A DNA stretch of 64,000 bases from Foliimonas ilicis (GTDB lineage Bacteria > Pseudomonadota > Alphaproteobacteria > Rhizobiales > Rhizobiaceae): assembly GCF_039939195.1 (NCBI RefSeq), contig NZ_JBDUUH010000006.1:1-64000 (forward strand), written 5' to 3'. Numbering within the stretch: position 1 is the first letter of the stretch; each line of letters begins with the position of its first letter. The notes under the pieces were generated by a model that searched no databases, was not told where the DNA came from, and saw only the letters and a list, made by a program, of their open reading frames with translations. Both the position numbers and the translations under genes were made by a program. Positions 36,075-44,876 of this stretch are shown piece by piece.

Positions 36075-36527
36075 TCATGTCCCCCGGATTTCCAGTGTCG
36101 GCGCTTCGCTCCGCAGCCAGTCGGCGCAATGATCAATGACATCTGCAAGGTCGAGCCGCGTGCGACCTTTCAGGCTGCATTCCCAGACGACACCAACTCT
36201 CCATCCAAGCCGGAGCAACCCCTCGACGGCATTCCGGTCAACCTCCCGGTTCCTGTCGATCTTCGCAGACCAGAAGTCTGCCCGGGTCGAGGGAAGCCGG
36301 AAAAGATGGCAGTCGTGGCCATGCCAGAAACACCCATGGGCAAAAAGGACAGCCCGATAACGCGGAAATACCACGTCCGGTTTTCCGGGTAAGGTCCTGT
36401 CATGCAGCCTGAACCGAAATCCCACCGCGTGCAGGCCGCGCCGCAGCGTCAGTTCTGGCTTCGTGTTAGTGCCCCGGATGCCGGCCATCATCCGGCTGCG
36501 GACTTCCGGGGATACTACGTCGGGCAC
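36075..36527 (-). CDS. vsr: Very-short-patch repair endonuclease Vsr
   Basis: A 150-residue enzyme that nicks beside T:G mismatches left by deamination of 5-methylcytosine. The catalytic core GKPDVVFPRYRAVLF (Asp), FWHGHDCHLF (His, Cys zinc ligands) and the N-terminal SRMMAGIRGTNTKPE are all intact. The GTG start abuts the methylase stop. Its presence with a Dcm-type methylase protects methylated sites from mutation. Confidence 0.95.
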   Translation of the reverse strand: MPDVVSPEVRSRMMAGIRGTNTKPELTLRRGLHAVGFRFRLHDRTLPGKPDVVFPRYRAVLFAHGCFWHGHDCHLFRLPSTRADFWSAKIDRNREVDRNAVEGLLRLGWRVGVVWECSLKGRTRLDLADVIDHCADWLRSEAPTLEIRGT

Positions 36528-37781
36528 CTATGCCGCCACGGCCGCGCGATCGGGCCGGGTGATGATTGACACGGTGCGCGCCTTCTGCGGCCTGTTCTGT
36601 GCAGCAGTAATAGCCTGACGGATGTAAGGCTCGATTGCCTTGGCAACGAACTCCACGACCGGAACGACGACAGCATTGCCGAACTGCCGATATGCCTGCG
36701 TATCGGAAACTTCAATTCGCCAGCGGCGGTCGCCCCGGTCGAAGCCCATCAATCGCGCGCATTCCAATGGAGTCAGGCGGCGAGGCCGTTTGCCCGGCTG
36801 GTCGATCAGAACTTCCGATCCGTCCTTGAAATAGCGGGCGGACAGAGTGCGCGAGACATCGTTTGGCCCGAAAAGGCTATAGCCGAATCCGTTGCCCTTT
36901 GCCTGATGCTTCGCCTTGTAGTCCTGGAGATATTGCCACAGACGAGGCGTTAACGTGTATTTTGGATCGACATTTTCATGCGATTCGAGAATATCGCCGA
37001 GCTTCGGACCAGAGCTTGCATTGGGGATTTGAAGCGCTGCGAGGTCAAAGTCGGTCGGCTCGCGGAACCCGACAATGAAAATACGTTCTCGCTTCTGCGG
37101 AACCCACGGCTCCGAACTGATGACGCGATGCTGGACGTGGTAGCCCAGCTCCTCCTCCAGAGCATGCATGATCGTAGAGAACGTCTGCCCGCCATTGTGG
37201 CGTTCGAGGTTCTTGACGTTCTCAAGGACGAAGGCCGCCGGGCGATGATGGGCGATGATCTGCGCCGTATCGAAGAACAGGGTTCCTTGCGTATCGCACA
37301 GAAAGCCATGCGGGCGGTTCAGTGAATTCTTCTTGGAAACGCCCGCAATAGAAAAGGGCTGACAAGGGAATCCTGCAAGAAGCACATCATGTTCTGGAAC
37401 CTTCGACGGGTCTGCGGAGAACTCACATATGTCGCCCCCGATCTCGTGGTTGTCGCGAAAATTCAATGAGTAGGTCTTGCGCGCACCACCATCCCATTCG
37501 GAAGTGAAAACACACCGTCCGCCGGCCGATTCAAAGCCGAGTCTCAAACCGCCAATACCAGCGAACAAGTCGATGAACCGAAAGCTCGGATCTCCAAGGT
37601 TCACTGTCTGTCTTTCAACGTGTTCTCGCAGCGTCCGAAGAGCGAGCTTGGGGACTCTCCCGCCATCCTCGTACCGATATGCGCTGCGGCGGGAAACCTC
37701 CAGGAAATCGGCCGCCTCTTCAATTGTCATGGCAGCTTTCTGCCTGAGCCTGGAGAATTCTGTATGTTTCCTGCTAGGCAT
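36528..37781 (-). CDS. DNA (cytosine-5-)-methyltransferase, Dcm type with HTH
   Basis: C5-cytosine methyltransferase of 417 residues. Methylase motifs: FIDLFAGIGG (SAM binding, near residue 68), GFPCQPFS with the catalytic Cys near 143, and LENVKN. The C-terminus has RRLTPLECARLMGF and QFGNAVVV (motifs IX-X). Residues about 12-55 form a helix-turn-helix (MTIEEAADFLEVSRRSAYRY), as in M.SsoII and M.EcoRII, which repress their own promoters. Tandem repeats in the upstream region are likely its operator. Confidence 0.95.
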   Translation of the reverse strand: MPSRKHTEFSRLRQKAAMTIEEAADFLEVSRRSAYRYEDGGRVPKLALRTLREHVERQTVNLGDPSFRFIDLFAGIGGLRLGFESAGGRCVFTSEWDGGARKTYSLNFRDNHEIGGDICEFSADPSKVPEHDVLLAGFPCQPFSIAGVSKKNSLNRPHGFLCDTQGTLFFDTAQIIAHHRPAAFVLENVKNLERHNGGQTFSTIMHALEEELGYHVQHRVISSEPWVPQKRERIFIVGFREPTDFDLAALQIPNASSGPKLGDILESHENVDPKYTLTPRLWQYLQDYKAKHQAKGNGFGYSLFGPNDVSRTLSARYFKDGSEVLIDQPGKRPRRLTPLECARLMGFDRGDRRWRIEVSDTQAYRQFGNAVVVPVVEFVAKAIEPYIRQAITAAQNRPQKARTVSIITRPDRAAVAA

Positions 37782-37817
37782 GCGTACCCATCCGAATCAT
37801 TAGCTGTGTCGATTTTT

Positions 37818-37881
37818 GTCAGAATGGCATTGAATGTCCTAAGGAGCAATAAATGTTCTGTATATGTTCTGATATTCTGAC
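37818..37881. promoter_or_regulatory. Probable operator of the methylase, tandem and inverted repeats
   Basis: ATGTTCTG occurs at 37853-37860 and 37864-37871 (11-base spacing), and ATTCTGAC follows at 37874-37881. The inverse, GTCAGAAT, occurs at 37818-37825. This lies between the divergent methylase (start 37781) and the plus-strand gene at 37926. The HTH of the methylase is the best candidate ligand. Confidence 0.5.
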
Positions 37882-37925
37882 AGGCAATTCACAGCATGCT
37901 GGGAACGCGGTGTAAGGAGGATAGG

Positions 37926-38195
37926 ATGACAGTCAATCTGCCTGACGGCGAATATCCGTTCATCGATCAACGGCTGCCGCTCTCGGAAATGTCGATGATC
38001 GAAGTCCCTCCTGACCTGGAAAGGCTACTAAGGGATCAGGCGGCGAAGAACGGCATTGCCATCGTCCGGAACGAAGCTGTCGAGCTACGATGCGAGACGA
38101 AGGAATTCGGCGATGCATGCTTTCTGATTTACTGGCCTGAAGGGCAGCGCATGCACATGCTAGCGCCTAAGGGATTTCAAACCGGGCGGGCATAA
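37926..38195 (+). CDS. Hypothetical protein
   Basis: A predicted 89-residue soluble protein from the ATG at 37926, which has an AAGGAGGA ribosome site. It looks like a small alpha/beta protein (a hydrophobic helix near PDLERLLRDQAAKNG and C-terminal beta segments). Not recognised. It is divergent from the restriction-modification genes and could share their control region. Confidence 0.7.
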   Translation: MTVNLPDGEYPFIDQRLPLSEMSMIEVPPDLERLLRDQAAKNGIAIVRNEAVELRCETKEFGDACFLIYWPEGQRMHMLAPKGFQTGRA

Positions 38196-38322
38196 CTTGT
38201 GATGGCGCTGACATGGCCACGGCTGCGATCGCAAGTGTGTTAAGATGGCCGGATTGAGGAAGAGAAACGTCTTGGGTCGTTTGGAGTAGAGAGCGAAATC
38301 CTGCGCTTGATCCGGCGACTGA

Positions 38323-38745
38323 TTAATCGCGCGGCGGTTCGCTAAACCACAACACAGCAATGATCGTGCCAACAGGCGCAAACCACGACACGAGCTGAAA
38401 CCATCCGCTTCTGTTTGTGTCGTGCAGACGGCGGGCCGTGACGGAAAAAAACGGTATCAAGGTGCCGAGGAGAAATAACGAGACCAGAATGTCAGGAACA
38501 TTCACAAGCCCCAACAGGAAGCAGACCACCACATAAAAAAGCATCGCGTACCAGAATTCAGAGCGACTCGCTCTATCCGTGAAGTTGAAGTAGTTAGAAA
38601 AGAATCTTTGTACCGCGGATACGAATTTCACAGATGGCGCCTTTACCCCGAAACGGTTTCGACCTTCCGGTGGTTTGTTCAGAAAGAACACAGCAGAAAC
38701 AACCAGAAGTGAACCCAATATTCCGACAGCAAACAACCAGTGCAT
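38323..38745 (-). CDS. DUF805 membrane protein
   Basis: A 140-residue membrane protein of the DUF805 (YhaH) family. It has a N-terminal hydrophobic helix, a DRASRSEFWYAMLF segment typical of the family, and about four membrane helices in all. RRLHDTNRSGW is the diagnostic motif. Function unknown. Confidence 0.9.
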   Translation of the reverse strand: MHWLFAVGILGSLLVVSAVFFLNKPPEGRNRFGVKAPSVKFVSAVQRFFSNYFNFTDRASRSEFWYAMLFYVVVCFLLGLVNVPDILVSLFLLGTLIPFFSVTARRLHDTNRSGWFQLVSWFAPVGTIIAVLWFSEPPRD

Positions 38746-39022
38746 TAATCAAAATCTCCATTCTAATGAATCCTGAGGGTAAGTGACTTCACTATTTTGC
38801 AATGCCAGAGAACACTGGGTTATCGCTTCATGCCCGTGCTCTATCAGCTTTTCTCATCAAGGGGCTTTTGCTGGAAATAGGGAACTCGCTGACCTCAAAG
38901 TCTACGTCACCGGCCATCCGTATGTGAACATTGATTGTAATATGGGTTTTTAAACGGAACGGGTCCAGTTGCTGTGACTTTGATCGGTAATTGGCACTGA
39001 TTATCAGCGTTATGTGGCGCTG

Positions 39023-40141
39023 TCAGCGGCTGTATGAAGGTGCCGGGAGTGCGGCTGGCTTTGGGTTCAGCGCCACCCACTCGACAGCCAACTCGCATAA
39101 CCGCCGAGTATCGCCGTATTTCCGCTTCACCTCACTGACGATTGTCGTCGCCTCTTTCAGCTCAGAGGGTGGCAGAGGTTTGCCGGAACCGAGGTGCGTC
39201 AGCAGCGCGGCCGCCATCTGCTTAAACTCCGCATCCCAGTTTGTGCCGCCATTGCCATCAAGCTCCCTGGCAATGCGTCCTGAAATGCGGATGACTTCCC
39301 CTTGCACGGTGTTCGCCGATCCGCTCGAAGGGACCAGCAGCTCCCACAATTCCTGATGCCGATCCTCCCATTTGGCTGCCTTCGCCACAATGGGTGACTT
39401 GCCATCATGCACGCTCCGGCGCGGTACAGGTGAGACGTCGAACAAGGCATAAAGCTTCTCGAGTGCAGTACTGGTTGCATCCCGGCTTTCTGGATTGAAG
39501 CCGCTGCGGTGGAACTCGAAGTCCGTCCCGATACGCTCGACAAAATCCCGCATTTTCGAGGAAATCCGATCATCACCTTTCTGACCTCGTCCCAGAAAAC
39601 GTGAGGCAAACGAACGGAGGCCCGTCTGCTGGTGCGGCTGTGCGGCCAACAGCAATTCTGCCATTTCGGCGATCTGCTGGATTTTCGCATTGCTGCACCG
39701 TTGAAGCGCAAGCTCCAATGGGGTCAGGCCACTATTGTTGGTGGCATCAATGCGGGCACCGTGCTCAAGCAGAATCCGGGCCGTTTGCACATTGCCGACT
39801 GAAGCAGCTTTATGAAGCGGAGTATCACCCCTGGTATCGCTGCTGTTCACATCCGCGCCCAGTTCCAGCAAGATATCGATCTTTCCCTGCCAGTGACCAG
39901 CACGGTCATGCAATGGAGTCTCGCCATAATTGCCTGCTGCTTCTATGCCGGCGCCCTGATCTACCAGCCATCGCGCAACGTCATCAGGAAGCTCGTTGAA
40001 AGCCAAAGCGGTTCTCTTGAAGACACCTCCTCGCGCATTGACGTCGCTTGTCTCGAACACGGCTTTGATCGCCGTAAAATCGCCGATCTTCAGCAATTCC
40101 TCAAAGTCATTTGGTAATGTCTTTTTCTTTGCTTTCGCCAT
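39023..40141 (-). CDS. Ankyrin-repeat protein
   Basis: Predicted 372 residues from the ATG at 40141. About four ankyrin repeats lie between residues 35 and 150 (NYGETPLHDRAG, DTRGDTPLHKAA, NNSGLTPLELAL). The C-terminal half has no recognisable domain. A longer frame to 40204 is rejected for lack of conservation. Cytosolic, probably a protein-interaction factor; the location within a defence-rich stretch hints at a defence or toxin role, which is inference. Confidence 0.88.
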   Translation of the reverse strand: MAKAKKKTLPNDFEELLKIGDFTAIKAVFETSDVNARGGVFKRTALAFNELPDDVARWLVDQGAGIEAAGNYGETPLHDRAGHWQGKIDILLELGADVNSSDTRGDTPLHKAASVGNVQTARILLEHGARIDATNNSGLTPLELALQRCSNAKIQQIAEMAELLLAAQPHQQTGLRSFASRFLGRGQKGDDRISSKMRDFVERIGTDFEFHRSGFNPESRDATSTALEKLYALFDVSPVPRRSVHDGKSPIVAKAAKWEDRHQELWELLVPSSGSANTVQGEVIRISGRIARELDGNGGTNWDAEFKQMAAALLTHLGSGKPLPPSELKEATTIVSEVKRKYGDTRRLCELAVEWVALNPKPAALPAPSYSR

Positions 40142-40433
40142 ACTATGCAGATCCCGTACCCGAAAATATTGAAATCCCCAAAAGTAATGCGGATGGCTTG
40201 TCATTTCGCCATATAGAGAAGCATCCTGTCACGATGCGCGGACAAGACTCAAATGTCACCCCCAGAGAGGTTTCATATGCGCGACCAAGCGCCATGCTTC
40301 ATCTGTTGAAATCATTCAAGGCCTGGGGGAACTGACCTAGATCTGACGCTCTCTTCAGCCGTCGCGGTGGGAGAGGGCTCCAGCCAGAACTTTGAGCCAA
40401 CCGGATCGTCGTAACAGGAGTCCGCTCAAAAGG

Positions 40434-40727
40434 TTAGGCTGCAACATTGTGTTTAGGCTCGAGATGAAAGCCCAGAGCCTTCATAACAGCCAGCGTGGTT
40501 TCCAGGGTAGGGTTACCGTTTTCACTGAGCGATGTGTAAAGGTGCTCGCGGGCCAGTCCGGTCTGTCGGGCAATTTTACTCATGCCCTTGGATCGAGCGA
40601 CAACACCCAATGCAGATGCAATGAACTTTGCGTCGCCCGTTTGCATTGCTTCAGACAAAAACGCCTCGATTGCCTCATCTGAATCCAGCATCTCTGCGGG
40701 ATCAAAATCGAGAATTTTTTCAGCCAT
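40434..40727 (-). CDS. HigA-like antitoxin
   Basis: A 97-residue addiction-module antidote of the HigA/XRE type: helix-turn-helix at about 45-85 (ARSKGMSKIARQTGLAREHL, then YTSLSENGNPTLETTL). Its partner toxin gene overlaps it by 8 bases upstream. The antitoxin is intact while the toxin is damaged. A longer frame to 41000 includes toxin sequence in another frame and is rejected. Confidence 0.9.
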   Translation of the reverse strand: MAEKILDFDPAEMLDSDEAIEAFLSEAMQTGDAKFIASALGVVARSKGMSKIARQTGLAREHLYTSLSENGNPTLETTLAVMKALGFHLEPKHNVAA

Positions 40728-41000
40728 TGTCTTCACTCCATTCTGAGGCCAGCCGCTTGGCCGCTCTAATGTCAGTTTCCTGTGTACTTTTGTCGCCACC
40801 GCACAAAAGCACGACAATAGTTTCGCCGCGATTTTGGAAATAGACGCGATAGCCGGGACCATAGTGAATACGCAATTCACTAACACCTTCTCCGACCGGA
40901 GCGACGTCCCCAGGATTTCCAGATGCGAGACGATGCAGGCGCATGGCAATTGCCGCCTTTGCCACTTTTGGAAAGTGGCGGTCTGCTTCAATATCGTCAT
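40720..41000 (-). pseudogene. HigB/RelE-like toxin with internal deletion
   Basis: Frame 1 begins MTILKQTATFQKW from the ATG at 41000, the expected toxin N-terminus. From about 40965 homology jumps to another frame, AKAAIAMRLHRLASGNPGDV, then GVSELRIHYGPGYRVYF and VVLLCGGDKSTQ. A short segment (probably about 16-20 bases, coding LRDRR-like residues) is missing at the joint. The toxin is thus very likely inactive. Confidence 0.7.
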
Positions 41001-41225
41001 GGGGACATGTAAGGTATAAACTACAGTTTATGAAGATATATAGCCACCTCAGAGACGCGCCGGATTGGGAGCCCGGCGCCGTTTCCGTTGATGCAGACCG
41101 GCGGAGGGCCAATCGGTAGCTTATTCTTCGACCGTGAGACCGTCGACGCCTCGATCAGTCGACGATTGCTTGGCGGAGCGTCTGTGCCCCCTCATTACGA
41201 AATTAACTTGCGGGAATTGCGGCAT

Positions 41226-41242
41226 TTCCGTATATTACGGAA
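41226..41242. promoter_or_regulatory. Operator of the phd/pemK-like module
   Basis: TTCCGTA TAT TACGGAA is a perfect 17-base palindrome with a 3-base centre, 14 bases before the antitoxin ATG. Phd-type antitoxins repress by binding palindromes like this. Confidence 0.7.
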
Positions 41243-41256
41243 CAAAGGAGATCGTC

Positions 41257-41529
41257 ATGACCTCAACTGTTACTGCCGCTGAAGTTTCCAAGAATTTCGG
41301 TGCTTACCAAGACGCCGCCGTTCGGGACCCCGTTATCATCACCAAGAATGGCCGGCCCAGGACTGTCTTGATGGCCTATGAGGATTTTGTTCGGTTGTCG
41401 AAACGGGACCGCCGCGTTCAGATGACAAATGAACTGAGCGCAGCCGAGATCAGCGAAGTCGAGCGTTCGGAAATGGCGCCTGGCCACGAGCATCTGGACG
41501 ACGAGCTCGTGACGCATGCTGCCGACTGA
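41257..41529 (+). CDS. Phd/YefM-type antitoxin
   Basis: A 90-residue antitoxin. The N-terminal DNA-binding part (AAEVSKNFGAYQDAAVRDPV, ITKNGRPRTVLMAYEDF) is classical Phd; the C-terminus is acidic and would wrap the toxin. An AAAGGAG ribosome site precedes the ATG. The last codons overlap the toxin start by 14 bases. A perfect palindrome upstream is the probable operator. Confidence 0.92.
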   Translation: MTSTVTAAEVSKNFGAYQDAAVRDPVIITKNGRPRTVLMAYEDFVRLSKRDRRVQMTNELSAAEISEVERSEMAPGHEHLDDELVTHAAD

Positions 41530-41947
41530 AATCAAAGTCGGTTACATCTTCCGTTATTCCTATCTTTGGCAGTGGCAACATCTTGAAGGACGTGAAGAGG
41601 GCGACAAGGATCGCCCGTGTGTGGTGCTGGCCATCGTCACGGTGGAGGAAGACGGCACGCCGGTCGTTCGGGTGCTTCCGGTAACACACGCTGCCCCTGA
41701 CAATCCCACGGACGCTGTCGAAATCCCGCAGCCTGTGAAAAACAGGTTGGGACTGGATGACGATCGTTCGTGGATCGTACTGACCGAAAGCAACCGCTTT
41801 GTCTGGCCAGGTCCGGATATTCGGCCGACTGCTACAGAGAGCGGCTACTATGGCGCTATTCCCCCGGCATTGTTCGAAAAGGTGAAGCGCAGATTCATTG
41901 AACTCGCCCGAGAGAGGCATCACACCAGCGTGGGTCGCACGGTGTAA
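41516..41947 (+). CDS. PemK-like toxin of a Phd module
   Basis: A 143-residue protein with the SH3-like barrel pattern of PemK/MazF endoribonucleases: DRPCVVLAIVTVEEDGTP, then VVRVLPVTHAAP. It overlaps the antitoxin gene by 14 bases. The C-terminal 40 residues are specific to this subgroup. Predicted mRNA interferase, inhibited by the Phd-like protein. Confidence 0.8.
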   Translation: MLPTEIKVGYIFRYSYLWQWQHLEGREEGDKDRPCVVLAIVTVEEDGTPVVRVLPVTHAAPDNPTDAVEIPQPVKNRLGLDDDRSWIVLTESNRFVWPGPDIRPTATESGYYGAIPPALFEKVKRRFIELARERHHTSVGRTV

Positions 41948-41998
41948 GGGAAACTGCTCCGCTCTCGGACCCACACCGCATCCGGCAGGGCAGGGGGG

Positions 41999-43249
41999 TT
42001 ACAGCCCTGACGCCTTGGTGAGATTGACGCGGAACCGATCCCTGCGGCGCTGGTATTTGCGGGTCATTTCGGCGGAGGCATGTCCGAGCTGCTTTTGCAC
42101 GTAGCGCTCATCGACTTCAGCCGACGAGGCCAGCCCGGCGCGCAGCGAATGTCCGGCAAACTTTTGGCCGCGCTCGCCCTCCGAAAGGTCGCCACGAACA
42201 CCCGCGGCAAGTGCTGTTTTCTTGACGAGGCGGGCGACCTCCTTGTCGTTCAGCCGGTCGGGACCGACATTTTTGCCGTGTCCCAAAACGCGCCGGAACA
42301 GCGGCCCGCGCGCGATGCGGGAAAATTTCAGCCAGGTCTCTGTCGCGACGATGGGGCAGGTGGCATCGGTGGATCCGTAGCCGATCTCGACCTCGCGCCA
42401 GCCGGTTTTTCCGCGCAGGGTCAACAGCAGTCCCTTGTCGGGAAAAAATTCGATCCAGCCGCGACCGTCCTCGCTCTGGTCGCGGCCGACGTCGAGCCCG
42501 ACGATTTCGGAGCGGCGCAGGCCGCCGGCAAAGCCGAGCAGCAGCATGGCGCGGTCGCGCAGGCCGCGTAAACCCGCCTGATCGAGCGTTTCCAGCATGG
42601 CAATCAGGTCGTTGGGCAAAATGGCTTCTTTTTGCACCGGCGGCCTGGCGTGGGAATTGCGAATGCCGGCCATCACCGTGGCGATATGGCGGTCTTTCCG
42701 GTCAAGGGCGTGGCCACGTTGCGCAAAATTCCAGCTCAGCGACGACAGGCGGCGCTCGATCGTCGAAACGGATTTTTTGTTCCCTGAGGCCGCACCTACG
42801 GCGCCGGCTGCGGCATTTCCGGAGGCAAGCGCCGTGATGTAGAGCCCGACAATTTTTGGATCCGGCGGCATCGGGTCAAGCGACTGGCGGCGGCACCAGC
42901 CGGCAAAATGCTTCCAGTCGGCGGCGTAGGCGCGCCGCGTGTTGGCCGAGCTCGCGGCCTCGACATAATCGCGGGCGCGATCGGCCAGCGCGTCGAGATG
43001 CCCGGCCAGGCGATTTTGGCCCGTCGGATGTGCCGGAAGAGGCGAGGGGACATTTTTGGGCAGCTCGCCCATCGCCATGACGACATCGACGATGTCCGGC
43101 AAAGCGTCGGCCGACGCATCATCGGCCGACGGATCAGACGCATTGCCGGAGGCAGGAGGTTGCGAAGCCGACATATCAGAATGCGCCCTGTGATCGAGGT
43201 GAGCGTGCAGACGGCCGGTTTTTGCGGTTTTGCGCGCTGAAACGGTCAT
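41999..43249 (-). CDS. Tyrosine recombinase (integrase)
   Basis: A 416-residue site-specific recombinase. The N-terminal 60 residues are low complexity; the SAM-like core-binding domain (about 85-185) includes NTRRAYAADWKHFAGWC. The catalytic domain (about 200-400) has the Arg in GLRRSEI, the HSLRAG box, and LGH followed by the nucleophile Tyr in TRKYQR. It lies beside inverted repeats at 43271-43356, the likely crossover site or regulatory site. Element boundaries could not be found. Confidence 0.93.
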   Translation of the reverse strand: MTVSARKTAKTGRLHAHLDHRAHSDMSASQPPASGNASDPSADDASADALPDIVDVVMAMGELPKNVPSPLPAHPTGQNRLAGHLDALADRARDYVEAASSANTRRAYAADWKHFAGWCRRQSLDPMPPDPKIVGLYITALASGNAAAGAVGAASGNKKSVSTIERRLSSLSWNFAQRGHALDRKDRHIATVMAGIRNSHARPPVQKEAILPNDLIAMLETLDQAGLRGLRDRAMLLLGFAGGLRRSEIVGLDVGRDQSEDGRGWIEFFPDKGLLLTLRGKTGWREVEIGYGSTDATCPIVATETWLKFSRIARGPLFRRVLGHGKNVGPDRLNDKEVARLVKKTALAAGVRGDLSEGERGQKFAGHSLRAGLASSAEVDERYVQKQLGHASAEMTRKYQRRRDRFRVNLTKASGL

Positions 43250-43270
43250 TTTCCAAGCCTATTGCATGAC

Positions 43271-43295
43271 GTCCGATAATGCAATCTTATCGGAC
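43271..43295. repeat. Inverted repeat with 7-base spacer, possible recombinase core site
   Basis: GTCCGATAA (43271-43279) and TTATCGGAC (43287-43295) are perfect inverse copies separated by TGCAATC. The size and spacing match a tyrosine-recombinase crossover site, and it starts 21 bases upstream of the integrase start. Confidence 0.6.
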
Positions 43296-43313
43296 ATAAA
43301 ATGGCATCGACAG

Positions 43314-43356
43314 GCTGTGCGGTTTTTACAAACCTCACTTAACATTACCGCACAGC
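43314..43356. repeat. Second inverted repeat upstream of integrase
   Basis: GCTGTGCGGT (43314-43323) and ACCGCACAGC (43347-43356) match perfectly with a 23-base spacer. A hairpin, an operator or an accessory arm site are all possible. Confidence 0.55.
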
Positions 43357-43505
43357 ACCAGCGCGGGTTGCTGACGGCCTTCCTTCCGGGAATGTAATCT
43401 AATCACATCATTGCGGGCCATTCGATGGCCGTTGCACGGCTCAGGTCACCCGGCACGGCCTAATTGCGGACAATCGGAACCGTCGACCGATAGATAAGGT
43501 AGGGG

Positions 43506-44739
43506 TCATTGCCGGTCGGCGGCTTGGTCTTCCCACCATCCGGGGCGATGCGGCCGCTCGATCGTTCCGGTCTCAACCGTCAAAAAGACTTCAAGACGCC
43601 GTTTTCCGCTCTGACCGCCGCCAGGATCGGCAGGCTCAGGCGACCAATCAGTCGGGCTCGAAGCCAAGCACGTTTGTCGAATATTCGGTCGAGCCTTCGG
43701 CCGACTTGTTGATCTCACGGTGATAAGCTTGTCGCCAGGAAATGCTGGGCTGAGTTCGAGCGTTAGGTAATCGAACAGCTGCCGTTCGTGGATCGCGATA
43801 ACGATCTGGCGATCCTCGCGTTTCGCCAGCGTTCGCAACAGCGCGGCGAACTGTGCGACATGCAGTTCGTCCATCGACTGAACCGGATCGTCCAACACCA
43901 GCCATGGTAGGTCGGGATTGACCGATAGATGGAGCGCCAGGAACAGGGTCAGCGCGGCAGTGTTGAGATTGCCCGCGCTCAGCATGGCACCCGGACCGCC
44001 ATAGGTGCCGCCATCCCGATGCACGGTTTCGAGTAGCGCAGAAATTGGATCGCCGTCTTTCGACGGCAAGACAAATGCGGGCACAAAGGGCTCGTTGGGC
44101 GCGAGCCGGACGAAGAGATCACGCCAAATTGTGTTGAGCCGGTCGTTGAACACCCGGCCGACTATCGAGGTTCGTGCCTCGCTGGCGGCGACGCGCAGGC
44201 GATTGGCGATCTTCAGCCTGCTTCTTGGCGGTATCGCGCACGGCCTCGGCGGCGGTCAGTAATCGGGAGAGCACGTCATGTGTAGGCTCGGCGTCAGTGA
44301 CCTCGGGCGCGCCGATCGTGACTGCGAGGTTCGCAAGGGCCGCCCGGATCTCGCCGCTGGTCGAAACGCGGAGCCGAGCTTGACCGGTCCGGCTGACGGT
44401 CGCGGCGTGGTGATCGCGAAGCTGTGCTCCCTGCCGAGCTAGCCCGGCTAGTTCCTCAAGTTCGGGTTTGGCCGAACGCAAGGTCGCAAGCCGCTGCTGA
44501 TGGTTGGTAAGTTCGGTCTGGGGCAAGGCACGAGCTTGGTCGGCGCTCCGTGCGCGCTCGGCTTGCGCGATCTGATCCTGCACCTGCTTGCGCTCGCCGA
44601 CAAGTTCGTTGAGCCGCTCGGATCGCCCGACGAGCCGTGCAATCTCCTCCGCGACATGGGTCTTGAGATTCGTCCCGGGAATTTCGCTGAAATCACGGTG
44701 ACAGACCGGGCAGGTGTCGTCATGGATATGGGGTAGCAT
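43506..44739 (-). pseudogene. Frameshifted, N-truncated zinc-hook AAA ATPase
   Basis: The C-terminal half of a Rad50/SbcC-like ATPase: a zinc-hook motif CPVCHRDF (right end), a coiled coil, then VLDDPVQSMDELHVAQF (Walker B) and a signature-like GNLNTAALTLFL. Near 44210-44225 the reading moves to another frame (ending KIANRLRVAASEARTSIVGR...). The N-terminal Walker A half is absent; a stop occurs upstream. Such ATPases are common in phage-defence operons. Not functional as seen. Confidence 0.75.
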
Positions 44740-44876
44740 ACAGGGCGAGGCGCCAGATTTGCCACGATAGCGGCAGCAGGGTCGGTCGCCGAGACAGCTT
44801 CGTGGAAAAGCTCAGGGGAACGGCCCATGTTTCATGACTGAATACCCGGATATGAGCCACGCGCCGATCATTACTT

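Noticed and set aside
37853..37881. Tandem repeats upstream of the methylase considered as a CRISPR
   Set aside because: Repeats are 8 bases, only two to three copies, with 3-base spacers. They fit an operator, not a CRISPR array.
40434..41000. A single 188-codon frame covering antitoxin and toxin N-terminus
   Set aside because: It joins two genes by accident: the antitoxin starts at 40727, and the rest is toxin sequence in mixed frames.
41088..41282. Frame in the gap before the Phd antitoxin
   Set aside because: Too short and overlaps the operator and ribosome site of the Phd gene.
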